From positions 1 to 64,000 of the forward strand of contig JQKK01000017.1 of assembly GCA_000746015.1 (NCBI GenBank): a stretch of 64,000 nucleotides of DNA, given 5' to 3'. The notes below the pieces were generated by a model. That model had not been told where the DNA came from and did no database searches. It was given only the letters and a program-made list of their open reading frames with translations. Below, in pieces: positions 1-8,923 of the stretch (position 1 is its first letter; each line of letters begins with the position of its first letter). The position numbers were made by a program, and so were the translations under genes. Source of the stretch: Lachnospiraceae bacterium MA2020. GTDB lineage: Bacteria > Bacillota > Clostridia > Lachnospirales > Lachnospiraceae.

Positions 1-17
1 TGAATAATCTTGACCTG

Positions 18-118
18 ATTGAGCCACCTGTCCGTTAAAAATGAGCCACTATTCCGTTAAAGTATGAGCCACCATTCCGTTAAAGTATGAGCCACCATTC
101 CGGAGCATATTGAGCCAG
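18..118 (+). repeat. IS21 left-end iterated repeats (transposase binding sites)
   Basis: A tandem array with ~23-bp period: units begin near 18, 41, 64 and 87, with a partial fifth near 109. Each has the core TGAGCCA, usually followed by a CCGTTAAA tail. IS21 elements carry several such L sites bound by IstA. The first unit reads GAGCCACCTGTCCG and pairs with the right-end copy; later units read GAGCCACCATTCCG. Confidence 0.8.
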
Positions 119-187
119 TTACTTGATCCAATTAAAATGATATTAATGCGCGTACTGCGTAAATTCATTTTAAGGAGGATCACGACT

Positions 188-1732
188 ATGACAAAGTATC
201 GTGAAATTCTCAGACTTTATAGTCTGAAATTCAGTAAGCGGAACATAGCTCTATCTGTTCCATGTTCGCGTAACACAGTGTCTAAAGTCTTGAAGCGTGC
301 CGAAGAATTAAATATATCCTGGCCACTTCCTGAAGGCACTACTGATGCCGATTTGGAGAAACAACTATTCTCATCTCCAACATTAGTATCACAAAAGCGT
401 ATGCCAGATTTTGACCACGTTCGCAAAGAGCTTCTGAAAAATGGCGTTACTAAAAAGCTCTTGTGGACAGAATATATGGCGGATTGTAAGCAAGCAGGTG
501 AAGATCCATTGATGTATTCCCAGTTCTGTTATCACATACAACAGGATGAGAGTAAACGTCGTGCTACCATGCATATCAATCGTAAACCCGGCGAGCAGGT
601 AGAAGTTGATTGGGCTGGTGATACTGCAAAGCTCGTAGATCCATATACTGGCGAAACTACTGAAGCATATATATTCGTCGGTGTAATGACTTACAGTCAG
701 TATGCTTATGTTGAAGCTTTTCCCGACGAAAAGCAACAGTCATGGATTGAAGCTCACGTTCACATGTATAATTATTTCGGTGGTGTAGCCAAAATCCTTG
801 TCCCTGACAACTGTAAAACTGCAGTAGTTCATAACAAAGGGTGGAATGATCAAAAAATCAATGCAGTTTATCATGAGTTAGCAGAGCATTATGGAACTGC
901 CATAATACCAGCAAGAGTCAGGAAACCAAAGGACAAACCCAACGCAGAAGGCAGTGTTGGTAACATATCAACATGGATAATCGCAGCCCTGCGTAATGAG
1001 CAGTTTTTTACCATATCTGAACTTAATGCAGCTATATTTGCAAAGTTGGAAGAATTCAATCATCGTCCTTTCCAAAAGAAAGAGGGTAGCCGATACGAAC
1101 TCTTCCACAACGAAGAATTACCATTACTGACACCACTACCAGCTACCCAATACGAACTGGCTGAATGTAAGCAAGCCACTGTTCAATTCAATTATCACAT
1201 ATCCGTAGATGGAATGCTATACTCAGTTCCATACGAATACATCGGAAAAAAGGTAGATGTCAGAATTACTAACACTATCATTGAAGTTTTCTATAATTAT
1301 ACCCGTATTGCTTCTCACATGCGCTTATACGGGCGTAAAGGTCAATACAGCACCATTACCGAGCATATGCCAAAAGACCATCAAGAATACCTTGAATGGA
1401 ATGGCGAACGCTTCCGTAAGTGGGCAGAAAGGATAGGTAAAAACACAGCCAAAGTCATAGATTCAATCCTCCGTTCAAAACGGGTAGAACAGCAATCATA
1501 CAGAGCCTGCATGGGCCTTCTAAAAATGTCTGATAAATATTCATCAGCACGCTTGGAAGAAGCATGTAGAAAAGCACTTAATTATACTCAGAGTCCTAGC
1601 TACAAGAGTGTAAGTAACATTCTTGCCACTTCGAATAATAATTCAACACAGAGTAAAGACAACAGTGCTGACACCCATAAAGGCAGTTCTAAGAGCATCA
1701 CCAGAGGTGCTGACTACTATAGGAGGAAATAA
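188..1732 (+). CDS. istA: IS21-family transposase IstA
   Basis: DDE-type transposase that cuts and joins the IS21 ends together with IstB. The N-terminal ~60 residues form a helix-turn-helix segment that would bind the terminal repeats. The catalytic rve core follows, with VEVDWAGDT carrying the first Asp, VPDNCKTAV the second, and a glutamate in the DKPNAEGSVG region. The reading frame is open from a TTG at 110, but the ATG at 188 is preceded by a clear AAGGAGG at a proper distance and gives about 514 residues, normal for the family. It ends two bases before istB, so the pair is translationally coupled. No frameshift is seen. Confidence 0.9.
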   Translation: MTKYREILRLYSLKFSKRNIALSVPCSRNTVSKVLKRAEELNISWPLPEGTTDADLEKQLFSSPTLVSQKRMPDFDHVRKELLKNGVTKKLLWTEYMADCKQAGEDPLMYSQFCYHIQQDESKRRATMHINRKPGEQVEVDWAGDTAKLVDPYTGETTEAYIFVGVMTYSQYAYVEAFPDEKQQSWIEAHVHMYNYFGGVAKILVPDNCKTAVVHNKGWNDQKINAVYHELAEHYGTAIIPARVRKPKDKPNAEGSVGNISTWIIAALRNEQFFTISELNAAIFAKLEEFNHRPFQKKEGSRYELFHNEELPLLTPLPATQYELAECKQATVQFNYHISVDGMLYSVPYEYIGKKVDVRITNTIIEVFYNYTRIASHMRLYGRKGQYSTITEHMPKDHQEYLEWNGERFRKWAERIGKNTAKVIDSILRSKRVEQQSYRACMGLLKMSDKYSSARLEEACRKALNYTQSPSYKSVSNILATSNNNSTQSKDNSADTHKGSSKSITRGADYYRRK

Positions 1733-1734
1733 TC

Positions 1735-2511
1735 ATGACCAATCAGGCAACCATAGATAAACTTATCGAAATGAGGCTAACCTCAATGGCTGATGCTTTT
1801 CGCATACAAGTTGATGATCCTTCAATGAAAGAGGTTTCCTTCGAAGATCGTTTTGGACTTCTTGTTGATACTGAATACAGTAATCGCAAGAGTAACAGGT
1901 TGAAGCGTCTCATAAAAAATGCTGAGTTTGACCAACCATCAGCTAGTATAGCAGATATAGACTACACATCAGGACGAAAGCTCAATAAGGATATGATCAA
2001 GCGCCTTGCCACTTGCGAATACATCGTTGATCATAGGAATATCTTTATCACCGGAGCAACAGGTAGTGGTAAAAGCTATATGGCATGTGCTTTAGGCATG
2101 GAAGCATGCAAGCATTACTACAACACCAAGTATGTACGCCTGCCAGATTTGCTCATTGACCTTAAGGCAGCTAAGGAAAACGGCACTTACAGGAAGATTC
2201 TGGCAAAGTACGCAAATCCGATTCTTCTCATTATTGATGAGTGGCTTCTTTTAAAACCTTCACAGGATGAACAGACGGACATTCTTGAGCTTCTCCATCG
2301 AAGAAGAAAGAGATCCTCTACTATCTTTTGCTCACAATACACTAAAGATGGATGGTATGAACAGCTCGGAGGTGATGCCTCGCCTGTAGCGGATGCAATC
2401 CTTGATAGAATCATTCATGATGGTTATGTAATCAACATAGTCCCTATAGATCCGTCAAAGGATTTATCCATGAGAGAAGTATATGGCCTATCAGCAACTG
2501 ACCGTATGTAA
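1735..2511 (+). CDS. istB: IS21-family helper ATPase IstB
   Basis: AAA+ ATPase of the DnaC/IstB family, 258 residues (normal length), which acts with IstA in target choice and strand transfer. Walker A is GATGSGKSYMA near residue 106 and Walker B is LLIIDEW near residue 163; the late SxY-type sensor region is present. The start is an ATG preceded by AGGAGGAAAT, which overlaps the istA stop. It looks intact. The downstream right-end repeats begin about 20 bases after the stop. Confidence 0.92.
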   Translation: MTNQATIDKLIEMRLTSMADAFRIQVDDPSMKEVSFEDRFGLLVDTEYSNRKSNRLKRLIKNAEFDQPSASIADIDYTSGRKLNKDMIKRLATCEYIVDHRNIFITGATGSGKSYMACALGMEACKHYYNTKYVRLPDLLIDLKAAKENGTYRKILAKYANPILLIIDEWLLLKPSQDEQTDILELLHRRRKRSSTIFCSQYTKDGWYEQLGGDASPVADAILDRIIHDGYVINIVPIDPSKDLSMREVYGLSATDRM

Positions 2512-2529
2512 TTGTTAATGTACAGATAA

Positions 2530-2590
2530 CGCGGTGGTTCATACCTGTCCGGACAGGTGGCTCACGCCACACCGGACAGGCGGCTCCGCC
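2530..2590 (-). repeat. IS21 right-end inverted repeats
   Basis: Inverted copies of the left-end unit: CGGACAGGTGGCTCA at 2550-2564, a second variant CGGACAGGCGGCTC at 2573-2586, and a weaker one around 2530-2543. Between the first two copies lies a self-complementary ACCTGTCCGGACAGGT. From here to 2755 there is only AT-rich sequence with no gene that can be supported. Confidence 0.75.
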
Positions 2591-2755
2591 GCAACGGAAT
2601 ATTCAAATTGGTTGTAATTAAAAGGTACTGATGATAAGTTTTCGATGAAAGACTAAAAAGACGGTAAAGTATTTTGAAGAGATAATATAGCTTATTATTT
2701 TATTTATTCAATCCCGATATAAAGTATGAGTAATGCTTTACATCGGGATTCTGAA

Positions 2756-3043
2756 TTATTTTTTGATATTATACTTTTTCAAGAGATTATTAAGAAATTC
2801 AGTATCTCTACAGGCACGTTGGATATCATCTATACGGTTTTCTGAGGATAGGATGTCAAAGAGTTGCTGCATTTGAGATTTGCCATCTTCGACACCTTTT
2901 AAAATACCTTCTTGAATTCCATCTTCAAATGCTTCTTCTTTGATAAGAGCCATGTGACTAGCACGATCATATTCATATAAATTTATCATGGTTATAGCCT
3001 TCCTTTCTCTAAGGAAAGATAGAAAACCTGAAACTTGAAAGGG
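2756..3043 (-). pseudogene. Rpn/PD-(D/E)XK nuclease family, C-terminal fragment
   Basis: The 77-residue piece starting at an ATG at 2989 matches the C-terminal tail of Lachnospiraceae Rpn-family (recombination-promoting nuclease / transposase-like) proteins: an EYDRA segment, a short run of EDG/EGI repeats, then a QQLFDIL helix region. The frame continues upstream of that ATG as LRERKAIT to an in-frame stop at about 3044, so the ATG is internal to an older, longer gene. The nuclease core is missing. A close relative lies at 33999-34463 in the same orientation, similar at the DNA level. Probably a non-functional remnant. Confidence 0.7.
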
Positions 3044-3069
3044 CTAATTTGCCCAATCCGCCTAAAAAA

Positions 3070-3798
3070 TTAGCTATGAAGCACTGCATAAACATTCTCT
3101 TTAGTGACAGTACCATCTACAGAATCAATAGCTTGAATGATAACTTTTATATAAGCGACATTTTCCTCCAGTTCATCAGCGATGATTTCCGGTGATTTTC
3201 CCTTAGAATGTTTCTTAATAACAAGATTTATTGTATTAAGTTCTTCACCGCGTTCAATACCTTTTTCGATACCTTTTTCAATACCCTGCTCTATAAGACT
3301 TTCACTTAAATTGCACATTTCATCCACCTCCGCGTAGAAATCTTTTTTTACATTAAGATTGTACTCATCTGTTAATATATTCTTTTTCTCGATAGTTGAT
3401 ATTGTATGGGAAAATAGAATTTTTAACATATCAATAAGCTTATTACCCTTAGCAAAAGGCCGGTCATCTCTGCTTAGACGTATGAGCACAACAGAAAGTA
3501 AATCATAATATCCATAAGTTTGGCAATTACCATAAAGTGAATAAGGATTTATGCTATAGCCTGTTATTGTATCTGCGTCTTTAATTGGAGAATTAAAACA
3601 TAGCCATATGGAATATACCTTTTTGGCATCATCATAGTGCTTTGAATTAAATTCTGTGCCAAGCTGTCCAGATAGCATGCGCGAAGCATATACTATACCA
3701 CGAGGGACAGTATCCAAAGTGTAACTTTGCTGAGCCTCAATATTAATAAAAAGCTTAATCAGACCTTTACTTGGGATGATAACTGAGAAGCGGACTCC
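3070..3798 (-). pseudogene. Rpn/PD-(D/E)XK nuclease family protein, N-terminally truncated
   Basis: The frame from TTG 3717 gives 215 residues, but coding homology plainly continues upstream to 3798: VRFSVIIPSKGLIKLFIN, then IEAQ, the E-x-Q part of the PD-(D/E)XK active site. An in-frame stop lies at 3799-3801, so the first third, which holds the leading catalytic Asp region, is gone. The C-terminal part has the typical EMCNLS segment, IEKGIEKGIERG repeats and a helical tail. It is minus-strand, opposite to the glycan genes. A shorter relative of its MCNLS tail lies at 33701-33970. Read as a decayed gene. Confidence 0.72.
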
Positions 3799-3989
3799 TT
3801 AACTAGTGTTATAATTGTATTATAGCACGTTTGTTCTGGAAGTAAATATCTAATACTTTTGATGGACGATGGTTTTATAATTGTATACTGCCTATCCAAA
3901 AGTGCAATAATCATTTTTACAATGTGGTAAAATGATAGAAAGATATGTAATGGGGATGATGGGATTATCGATAATCATGGGGGTATCAT

Positions 3990-4721
3990 ATGGAACTGCT
4001 TGCGTCGATGATGTGTGCAGATTTCAGTAATCTGCGCCAGGAAGTTATGCTTTTAAATGAAGCTGGGATTGACTCCTTCCATATAGATATAATGGATGGT
4101 CGTTATGTCCCCAATTTTGCCATGTCTTTGAATGATCTTAAGTGTGTAAGGTCGCTTACAGATAAGCCATTGGATGTTCATCTGATGGTAGAACACCCAA
4201 ATAATACAATTGATTTATTCACCAGTAATTTAAAAAAAGGTGATGTCATATATATACATCCGGAAGCAGAGTATCATCCTTCTACTACTATTCAGAAGAT
4301 AATGGATGCAGGAATGATTCCGGGTATAGCAATCAATCCGGGAACAAGTGTAGAAAATGTCGTAATGCTTCTTGCTATAGTAAAAAAAGTACTTGTGATG
4401 TCAGTAAATCCTGGAAATGCTTCCCAAATGTTTTTACCATATGTAAAGGAGAAGTATGATCAGCTTTTGAAGCTTAAAGATGATATGGATTTTGATATCA
4501 TTTGGGATGGGGCTTGCAGCAAGGATAAGATTGCACATTATGCCCCTTTGGGAGTAAAAGGATTTGTCCTTGGAACTAAGCTTTTATTTGGTAGAAACAG
4601 ACCTTATGCGGACATAATTAAAGAAATAAGGGAAATGGATGTTGATTCGAATTCAAAAAAGATAGTTACAAAATTTTTCCTAAAGACTAATAATCCTTCA
4701 AGAAATGCAGATGTCTTATAG
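3990..4721 (+). CDS. Ribulose-/allulose-phosphate 3-epimerase-like protein, copy 1
   Basis: TIM-barrel sugar-phosphate 3-epimerase, the first gene of the glycan island. Metal ligands and catalytic residues are all visible: His31 and Asp33 in HIDIMDG, His64 in DVHLMVEHP, Asp173 in WDGACS. The segments MMCAD, HIDIMDGRYVPN and DGACS are closer to D-allulose-6-phosphate epimerase (AlsE, with SLMCMD and DGSCN) than to housekeeping Rpe (DGGI). Activity on a ketopentose or ketohexose phosphate is therefore expected, but the substrate is unknown. The C-terminus has a ~25-residue extension missing from copy 2. The start ATG follows GGGGG. Its place suggests a role in sugar-precursor supply for the glycan (inference). 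Confidence 0.75.
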   Translation: MELLASMMCADFSNLRQEVMLLNEAGIDSFHIDIMDGRYVPNFAMSLNDLKCVRSLTDKPLDVHLMVEHPNNTIDLFTSNLKKGDVIYIHPEAEYHPSTTIQKIMDAGMIPGIAINPGTSVENVVMLLAIVKKVLVMSVNPGNASQMFLPYVKEKYDQLLKLKDDMDFDIIWDGACSKDKIAHYAPLGVKGFVLGTKLLFGRNRPYADIIKEIREMDVDSNSKKIVTKFFLKTNNPSRNADVL

Positions 4722-4774
4722 ATTTAGCGGTTAATGTGATAAGGGAGTATCACATTTTATGTATGGAGATGGGT

Positions 4775-5440
4775 ATGGGATTTGAGCTAATGGCATCTAT
4801 GATGTGTGCCGATTATAGAAATCTTGAAAGAGATGTTAATCTTCTTGATGAGGCGGGTATTGATTCCTTCCATATAGATATAATGGATGGGCGTTATGTG
4901 CCCAATTTTGCTATGTCATTAAATGATCTCAAATGCATTCGTGAGCTTACAGATAAGCCATTGGATGTACATTTGATGGTAGAACATCCAAATAACACTA
5001 TTGAATTATTTACAAATAATTTAAGAGCAGGTGATGTTATTTATATTCATCCGGAAGCAGAATATCATCCTTCAACGACTCTGCAAAAAATAGTTAATGC
5101 CGGGATGATTCCGGGCATAGCGATAAATCCCGGAACAAGTGTAGAGAATGTCAGGATGCTATTAAGAATTGTGAAAAAAGTACTTGTAATGTCTGTTAAT
5201 CCGGGAAATGCTTCACAAATCTTTTTACCATATGTAAGAGAAAAATATGATCAGTTGCTAGCTCTTAAGGACGAGATGGATATTGATATATATTGGGATG
5301 GAGCATGCAGCATTGATAAAATTGCTAGTTATGCTCCATTAGGTGTTAAGGGATTTGTTTTAGGGACGCAGCTTTTATTTGGAAAGAACAGATCATATAA
5401 AGATATCATTGCTGAAGTAAGAAATATAGAGGGAAAATAA
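4775..5440 (+). CDS. Ribulose-/allulose-phosphate 3-epimerase-like protein, copy 2
   Basis: Tandem paralogue of the preceding gene, with near-identical stretches over the whole barrel and the same metal and catalytic residues (HIDIMDG, DVHLMVEHP, WDGACS). The frame is open from GTG 4736, but ATG 4775 has GGAG six bases upstream and matches the start of copy 1, giving 221 residues. The catalytic loop has YWDGACS against IWDGACS in copy 1. The pair could epimerise two related sugars or form a heteromer; nothing in the sequence decides this. It ends 4 bases before the next gene. Confidence 0.75.
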   Translation: MGFELMASMMCADYRNLERDVNLLDEAGIDSFHIDIMDGRYVPNFAMSLNDLKCIRELTDKPLDVHLMVEHPNNTIELFTNNLRAGDVIYIHPEAEYHPSTTLQKIVNAGMIPGIAINPGTSVENVRMLLRIVKKVLVMSVNPGNASQIFLPYVREKYDQLLALKDEMDIDIYWDGACSIDKIASYAPLGVKGFVLGTQLLFGKNRSYKDIIAEVRNIEGK

Positions 5441-5444
5441 TATA

Positions 5445-6641
5445 GTGGACAAACAGTTAAAAATCTCAAATGTGAGTTTTAGCAATATTCAGCTTGGTGA
5501 TGCGATGTGGGGATTTTATGAAAATGGATTTGACGTGTCGCATATTATCACAGAAATAGATATTGGCAGTACTAATGCTGAAGATGAAGAGTTTTTTATA
5601 AAAAAAATAAAAGAAGAAAACTGCGATTTAGTATTCAGCTATGATTTTTGCCCTGCTTTATCATCTGCGTGCCAAAAAATTGGATTGGCATATATTTCCT
5701 GGGTTTATGACTCTCCACACTATACATTATATACAGAGCAAGTTAAAAATGATTGCAATTATATTTTCTCTTTTGACCATTGTCAGATTGAAAATGTGAA
5801 AAAGTTGGGTGTTAAGCATATTTATTATCATCCAATGGCAACTAATATATCAAGAACTGCAGGTCTATATATTTCTCCGGAAGATGAAAAAAAATATACT
5901 TGTGATATTTCTTTTGTAGGAGATCTTCATATAAAGTTTATTTCGTATTATGCAGTTGATCCTCTTGTGAAAGAAAGTACTAAAAAGGAATATCAGGATA
6001 TAATCAAACAGAATTATGGAAAATGGGATGGAGAAAACCATATTTTCGATAAACTGTCTAAAGAAGCGTTACTGGATTTGAAATCAACATATAATAAAAG
6101 TGTAGATGATATTCTTGTTCAAGATGAAGATTGGTTTTTGGACGAATTGTTTTCTTCAAGAGTGGTATGTGCATTTCTTGCAATGAGAGAACGGTTAGAA
6201 ATGATTGCAAGGTCTGCTAAATATGATGTTAAGTTTTATACAAGAGAGGGTGTGACAATAGAAGGTGTAGATATCTGTCCACCGGTAAGTTATCTTGAAG
6301 AAATGCCAAAGGTATTTTATTTAAGCAGGATCAATCTTAATTCTACTTCGAGAGGAATCAGGGCAGGAATCCCGCTTAGGATATTTGATATTATGGGATC
6401 TGGAGGATTTGTATTAACCAATTATCAAAGGGAACTTGATGATCATTTTACAGTGGGCAAGGACCTGGAAGTATTTCATGATTTTAAGGAATATGATGAG
6501 AAAGTGGCATATTATTTATCACATGAAGATGAAAGGTTAAGAATTGCTATAAATGGATATAAAACGGTAAAAGAAAAATATTCTTATACGATACAAGTAA
6601 AAAGAATGATAGACATTTTAAAAAATGAAGGCGTACTGTGA
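5445..6641 (+). CDS. CgeB/DUF3880-type glycosyltransferase
   Basis: About 398 residues with a GTG start. The N-terminal half has the DUF3880 pattern: DLVFSYDFCPALS, then ISWVYDSPHYTLY and CNYIFSFD. The C-terminal half has the Glyco_trans_1_2 pattern of YkvP/CgeB proteins, with NLNSTSRGIRAGIPLR, FDIMGSGGFVLTNYQ and a closing helix. These GT-B-fold enzymes are typical of surface or flagellar glycan clusters. A close relative lies at the far end of the run (32477-33658). Donor and acceptor are unknown. No signal peptide is seen, so it is cytoplasmic. Confidence 0.75.
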   Translation: MDKQLKISNVSFSNIQLGDAMWGFYENGFDVSHIITEIDIGSTNAEDEEFFIKKIKEENCDLVFSYDFCPALSSACQKIGLAYISWVYDSPHYTLYTEQVKNDCNYIFSFDHCQIENVKKLGVKHIYYHPMATNISRTAGLYISPEDEKKYTCDISFVGDLHIKFISYYAVDPLVKESTKKEYQDIIKQNYGKWDGENHIFDKLSKEALLDLKSTYNKSVDDILVQDEDWFLDELFSSRVVCAFLAMRERLEMIARSAKYDVKFYTREGVTIEGVDICPPVSYLEEMPKVFYLSRINLNSTSRGIRAGIPLRIFDIMGSGGFVLTNYQRELDDHFTVGKDLEVFHDFKEYDEKVAYYLSHEDERLRIAINGYKTVKEKYSYTIQVKRMIDILKNEGVL

Positions 6642-6658
6642 CATAAAAGGCAGATCAT

Positions 6659-7627
6659 ATGGATAAATTTCAGTGTATTATTCCGGTGATATTGGAAGAT
6701 TATGGACGAATGAAAGATAAGTATTCTTTGTTATTTAGATTTCTTCCCATAAAAGAATTGATATTTATAGGACCAGAGTCTTTAGGAATCCAAATTGAAA
6801 AAGACAGGAATACATGCTTTAAGGGATTAAATGTCAGCTATATAAATGAAAATACTATTATTTCGTATGAAGTTTTTAAAAATGCATATTTTTCTATAAT
6901 TAAAAGTATTAATAAAAAAATGTATGTGCCCAGAGTAGGCTGGTTTTTGCAGCAGTTCATAAAAATGGCGTTTTGTAATATTTGTAAGGATGAATACTAT
7001 TTGAGCTGGGATGCAGATACTATACCTGTAAGGCATGTTGAATTGCAGGATACCAATGGAATTCCATATTTTGATATAAAAGAAGAGTATACTGAAAATT
7101 ACTTTAAAACTATTAGGAATCTATTTGGAGTCGGTAAAGTTATTAAGGGTTCATTCATTTCGGAGCATATGTTGTTTAGAAAAAGCTATATGTTGGAAAT
7201 GATTAAAAGTATAGAGGAACTGTCTATAGAAGGATCTGTTTTTTACGAGAAGATATTAAATGCGATAGATAGAGATAATCTTTTTGCTGGTTTTTCAGAG
7301 TTTGAAACATATGGAACCTGGACAGCTATTAATCACACCAATGCATATAAAATTAGAAAATGGAAATCTTTTAGAAATCTGAATTATTTTATTTCTGTAA
7401 AAGATATAAACGAAGAAGATATAGAATGGTTTGGATTAGATTTTGATGCTGTATCATTCGAAAAAACTCAATGTACTGCAAGTGTGTTAACAGGATTGAT
7501 AAGAGATCCTGTTTCTAGAGGACTTGGCCCTGAACTATTTTATAAAACTGTTCTTGAGCAAGGTTTACTCGGTGAATATAAAGACGGAAGTATTTTATCA
7601 GAGAATGGGAGATACTACCCTATCTAG
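6659..7627 (+). CDS. DUF6492-like putative glycosyltransferase
   Basis: 322 residues. GT-A-like features include RVGWFLQQFIKM followed by YYLSWDADTIPVR, a DxD-type metal site, and later SEHMLFRKSYM. This arrangement is that of DUF6492 proteins, regarded as glycosyltransferases of capsule and LPS clusters. No membrane segment is visible. It follows the CgeB-like gene by 17 bases and precedes a Glyco_tranf_2_5 enzyme, so it belongs to the same transcription unit. Substrate unknown. The family assignment is from memory of the motif and should be treated as moderately certain. Confidence 0.6.
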   Translation: MDKFQCIIPVILEDYGRMKDKYSLLFRFLPIKELIFIGPESLGIQIEKDRNTCFKGLNVSYINENTIISYEVFKNAYFSIIKSINKKMYVPRVGWFLQQFIKMAFCNICKDEYYLSWDADTIPVRHVELQDTNGIPYFDIKEEYTENYFKTIRNLFGVGKVIKGSFISEHMLFRKSYMLEMIKSIEELSIEGSVFYEKILNAIDRDNLFAGFSEFETYGTWTAINHTNAYKIRKWKSFRNLNYFISVKDINEEDIEWFGLDFDAVSFEKTQCTASVLTGLIRDPVSRGLGPELFYKTVLEQGLLGEYKDGSILSENGRYYPI

Positions 7628-7666
7628 TCAAGATTTATCATTCATAAAATGGGATAATTTATATAT

Positions 7667-8917
7667 ATGAATAAAATCTGCTTTATAGCATGTACCAACA
7701 ATTCTATATTGATGTCTGAATGTGAAAAATACATATGCAGGTTATACGTACCTGATGGATATATTGTTGAGATTATTACTATTAAGGATGCTGTCTCCAT
7801 GGCAGAAGGCTACAATAGGGCGATGCATGCAAGTGATGCGAAATACAAGATTTATCTTCATCAGGATTTATTTATCATAAATAGATACTTTTTGATAAAT
7901 ATGATTAGGATTTTTGAATCTGACGGTAATATCAGTATGATCGGTATGGTAGGCACGCAGAATCTTCCCTCAAATGCTGTTATGTGGAATGCTGATAGAA
8001 TAGGTAAGTTATGCCCATCTATCAATGATGATTGCTATGATGAATTGATGGAAGATATTTCAATATATGAGGTTATAGCTGTAGATGGAGCTATAATTGC
8101 AACTTCAAAAGATATTGGTTGGCGGGAAGATTTATTTAGAGGATTTGATTTTTATGATGTATCTGAGTCTTTAGAACATCGAAGAAAAGGATATAAGGTA
8201 GTTGTGCCGCATCAGAATAACACATGGTGTGTGCATCATGATGGATCAATAATTAATCTTTTATATTATGATGATTATAGAAATATTTTTATAGATAATT
8301 ATCAGATAGATGAGTTCTCCTTAAATGATGAATTGAGATATTCCTTTAATTATAGCTTTTCCAAAGACAATTTGAAGCAATATGAAAATCAATTAAAAGA
8401 TATTTCGGATAATAGAGACAGGATAATAGACAATTTAGAATACATATATGATTTTCTTGATAGCAAGATTGCAAATAATGATATTGATGGATTTATATCC
8501 GTAAGACAGGAAATAATAAATAGATATAATAAAGAAAAACTGACTGTACATGGCAATCTTGAAAAAATCCTTTGTATTATCTCAGCCTTAGTTTATGAAA
8601 AAGCTATTGATAAGAATACATTTATAGATGATGTTAATAATATAAGTGAATTAAACGAAAAATTTGAAATACTATGGATATTATTAAGAAGAATCGAATT
8701 GACGACTAATGAAAATTGGACATATGAAGCTTACAAATATATTGAAAAGCATGATATTTCCGCTTTTATGATCGCAGAACTCTTATATTCAGATTTTTCA
8801 TTGTTTGCAAATAGGAAAAAGGTAATGGATATGATAGGGGCATATTATAGATGTACAGATAATGTTGAAAGGTACATTAAATTTGCAAGTGTTGGAATTA
8901 AATATGAAGGAACATAA
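7667..8917 (+). CDS. Glycosyltransferase, Glyco_tranf_2_5 type, with helical C-terminal extension
   Basis: The N-terminal ~210 residues are a GT2-like domain: MNKICFIACTNN, AEGYNRAM, KYKIYLHQDLFI (the HQD replacing a classical DxD), VDGAIIATSKDI, DFYDVSESLEHRRKG and CVHHDG. The remaining ~200 residues are a helical region without a recognised name. A close paralogue with the same two-part architecture lies at 37007-38269, and a more distant one at 25274-26488. Presumably it transfers a sugar in the island's glycan; donor unknown. Confidence 0.75.
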   Translation: MNKICFIACTNNSILMSECEKYICRLYVPDGYIVEIITIKDAVSMAEGYNRAMHASDAKYKIYLHQDLFIINRYFLINMIRIFESDGNISMIGMVGTQNLPSNAVMWNADRIGKLCPSINDDCYDELMEDISIYEVIAVDGAIIATSKDIGWREDLFRGFDFYDVSESLEHRRKGYKVVVPHQNNTWCVHHDGSIINLLYYDDYRNIFIDNYQIDEFSLNDELRYSFNYSFSKDNLKQYENQLKDISDNRDRIIDNLEYIYDFLDSKIANNDIDGFISVRQEIINRYNKEKLTVHGNLEKILCIISALVYEKAIDKNTFIDDVNNISELNEKFEILWILLRRIELTTNENWTYEAYKYIEKHDISAFMIAELLYSDFSLFANRKKVMDMIGAYYRCTDNVERYIKFASVGIKYEGT

Positions 8918-8923
8918 AAACTA

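Larger units (their letters stand above)
1..2590 (+). mobile_element. IS21-family insertion sequence (left tip may lie before the window)
   Basis: Two-gene element, transposase istA followed by ATPase helper istB, framed by repeated terminal sites. The left end carries about four copies of a ~23-bp unit containing TGAGCCAC. The right end carries inverted copies; the 15-mer at 20-34 is matched perfectly in inverted form at 2550-2564. This multi-site terminus is characteristic of IS21. Both genes look intact with good ribosome sites, so the element may still be active. The exact outer tips and the target duplication cannot be fixed because the window begins at or inside the left end. Confidence 0.88.

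Noticed and set aside
3900-3989. Promoter for the glycan run (TAAAAT at 3928-3933)
   Set aside because: No acceptable -35 box at 16-18 bases; the real promoter could not be placed.
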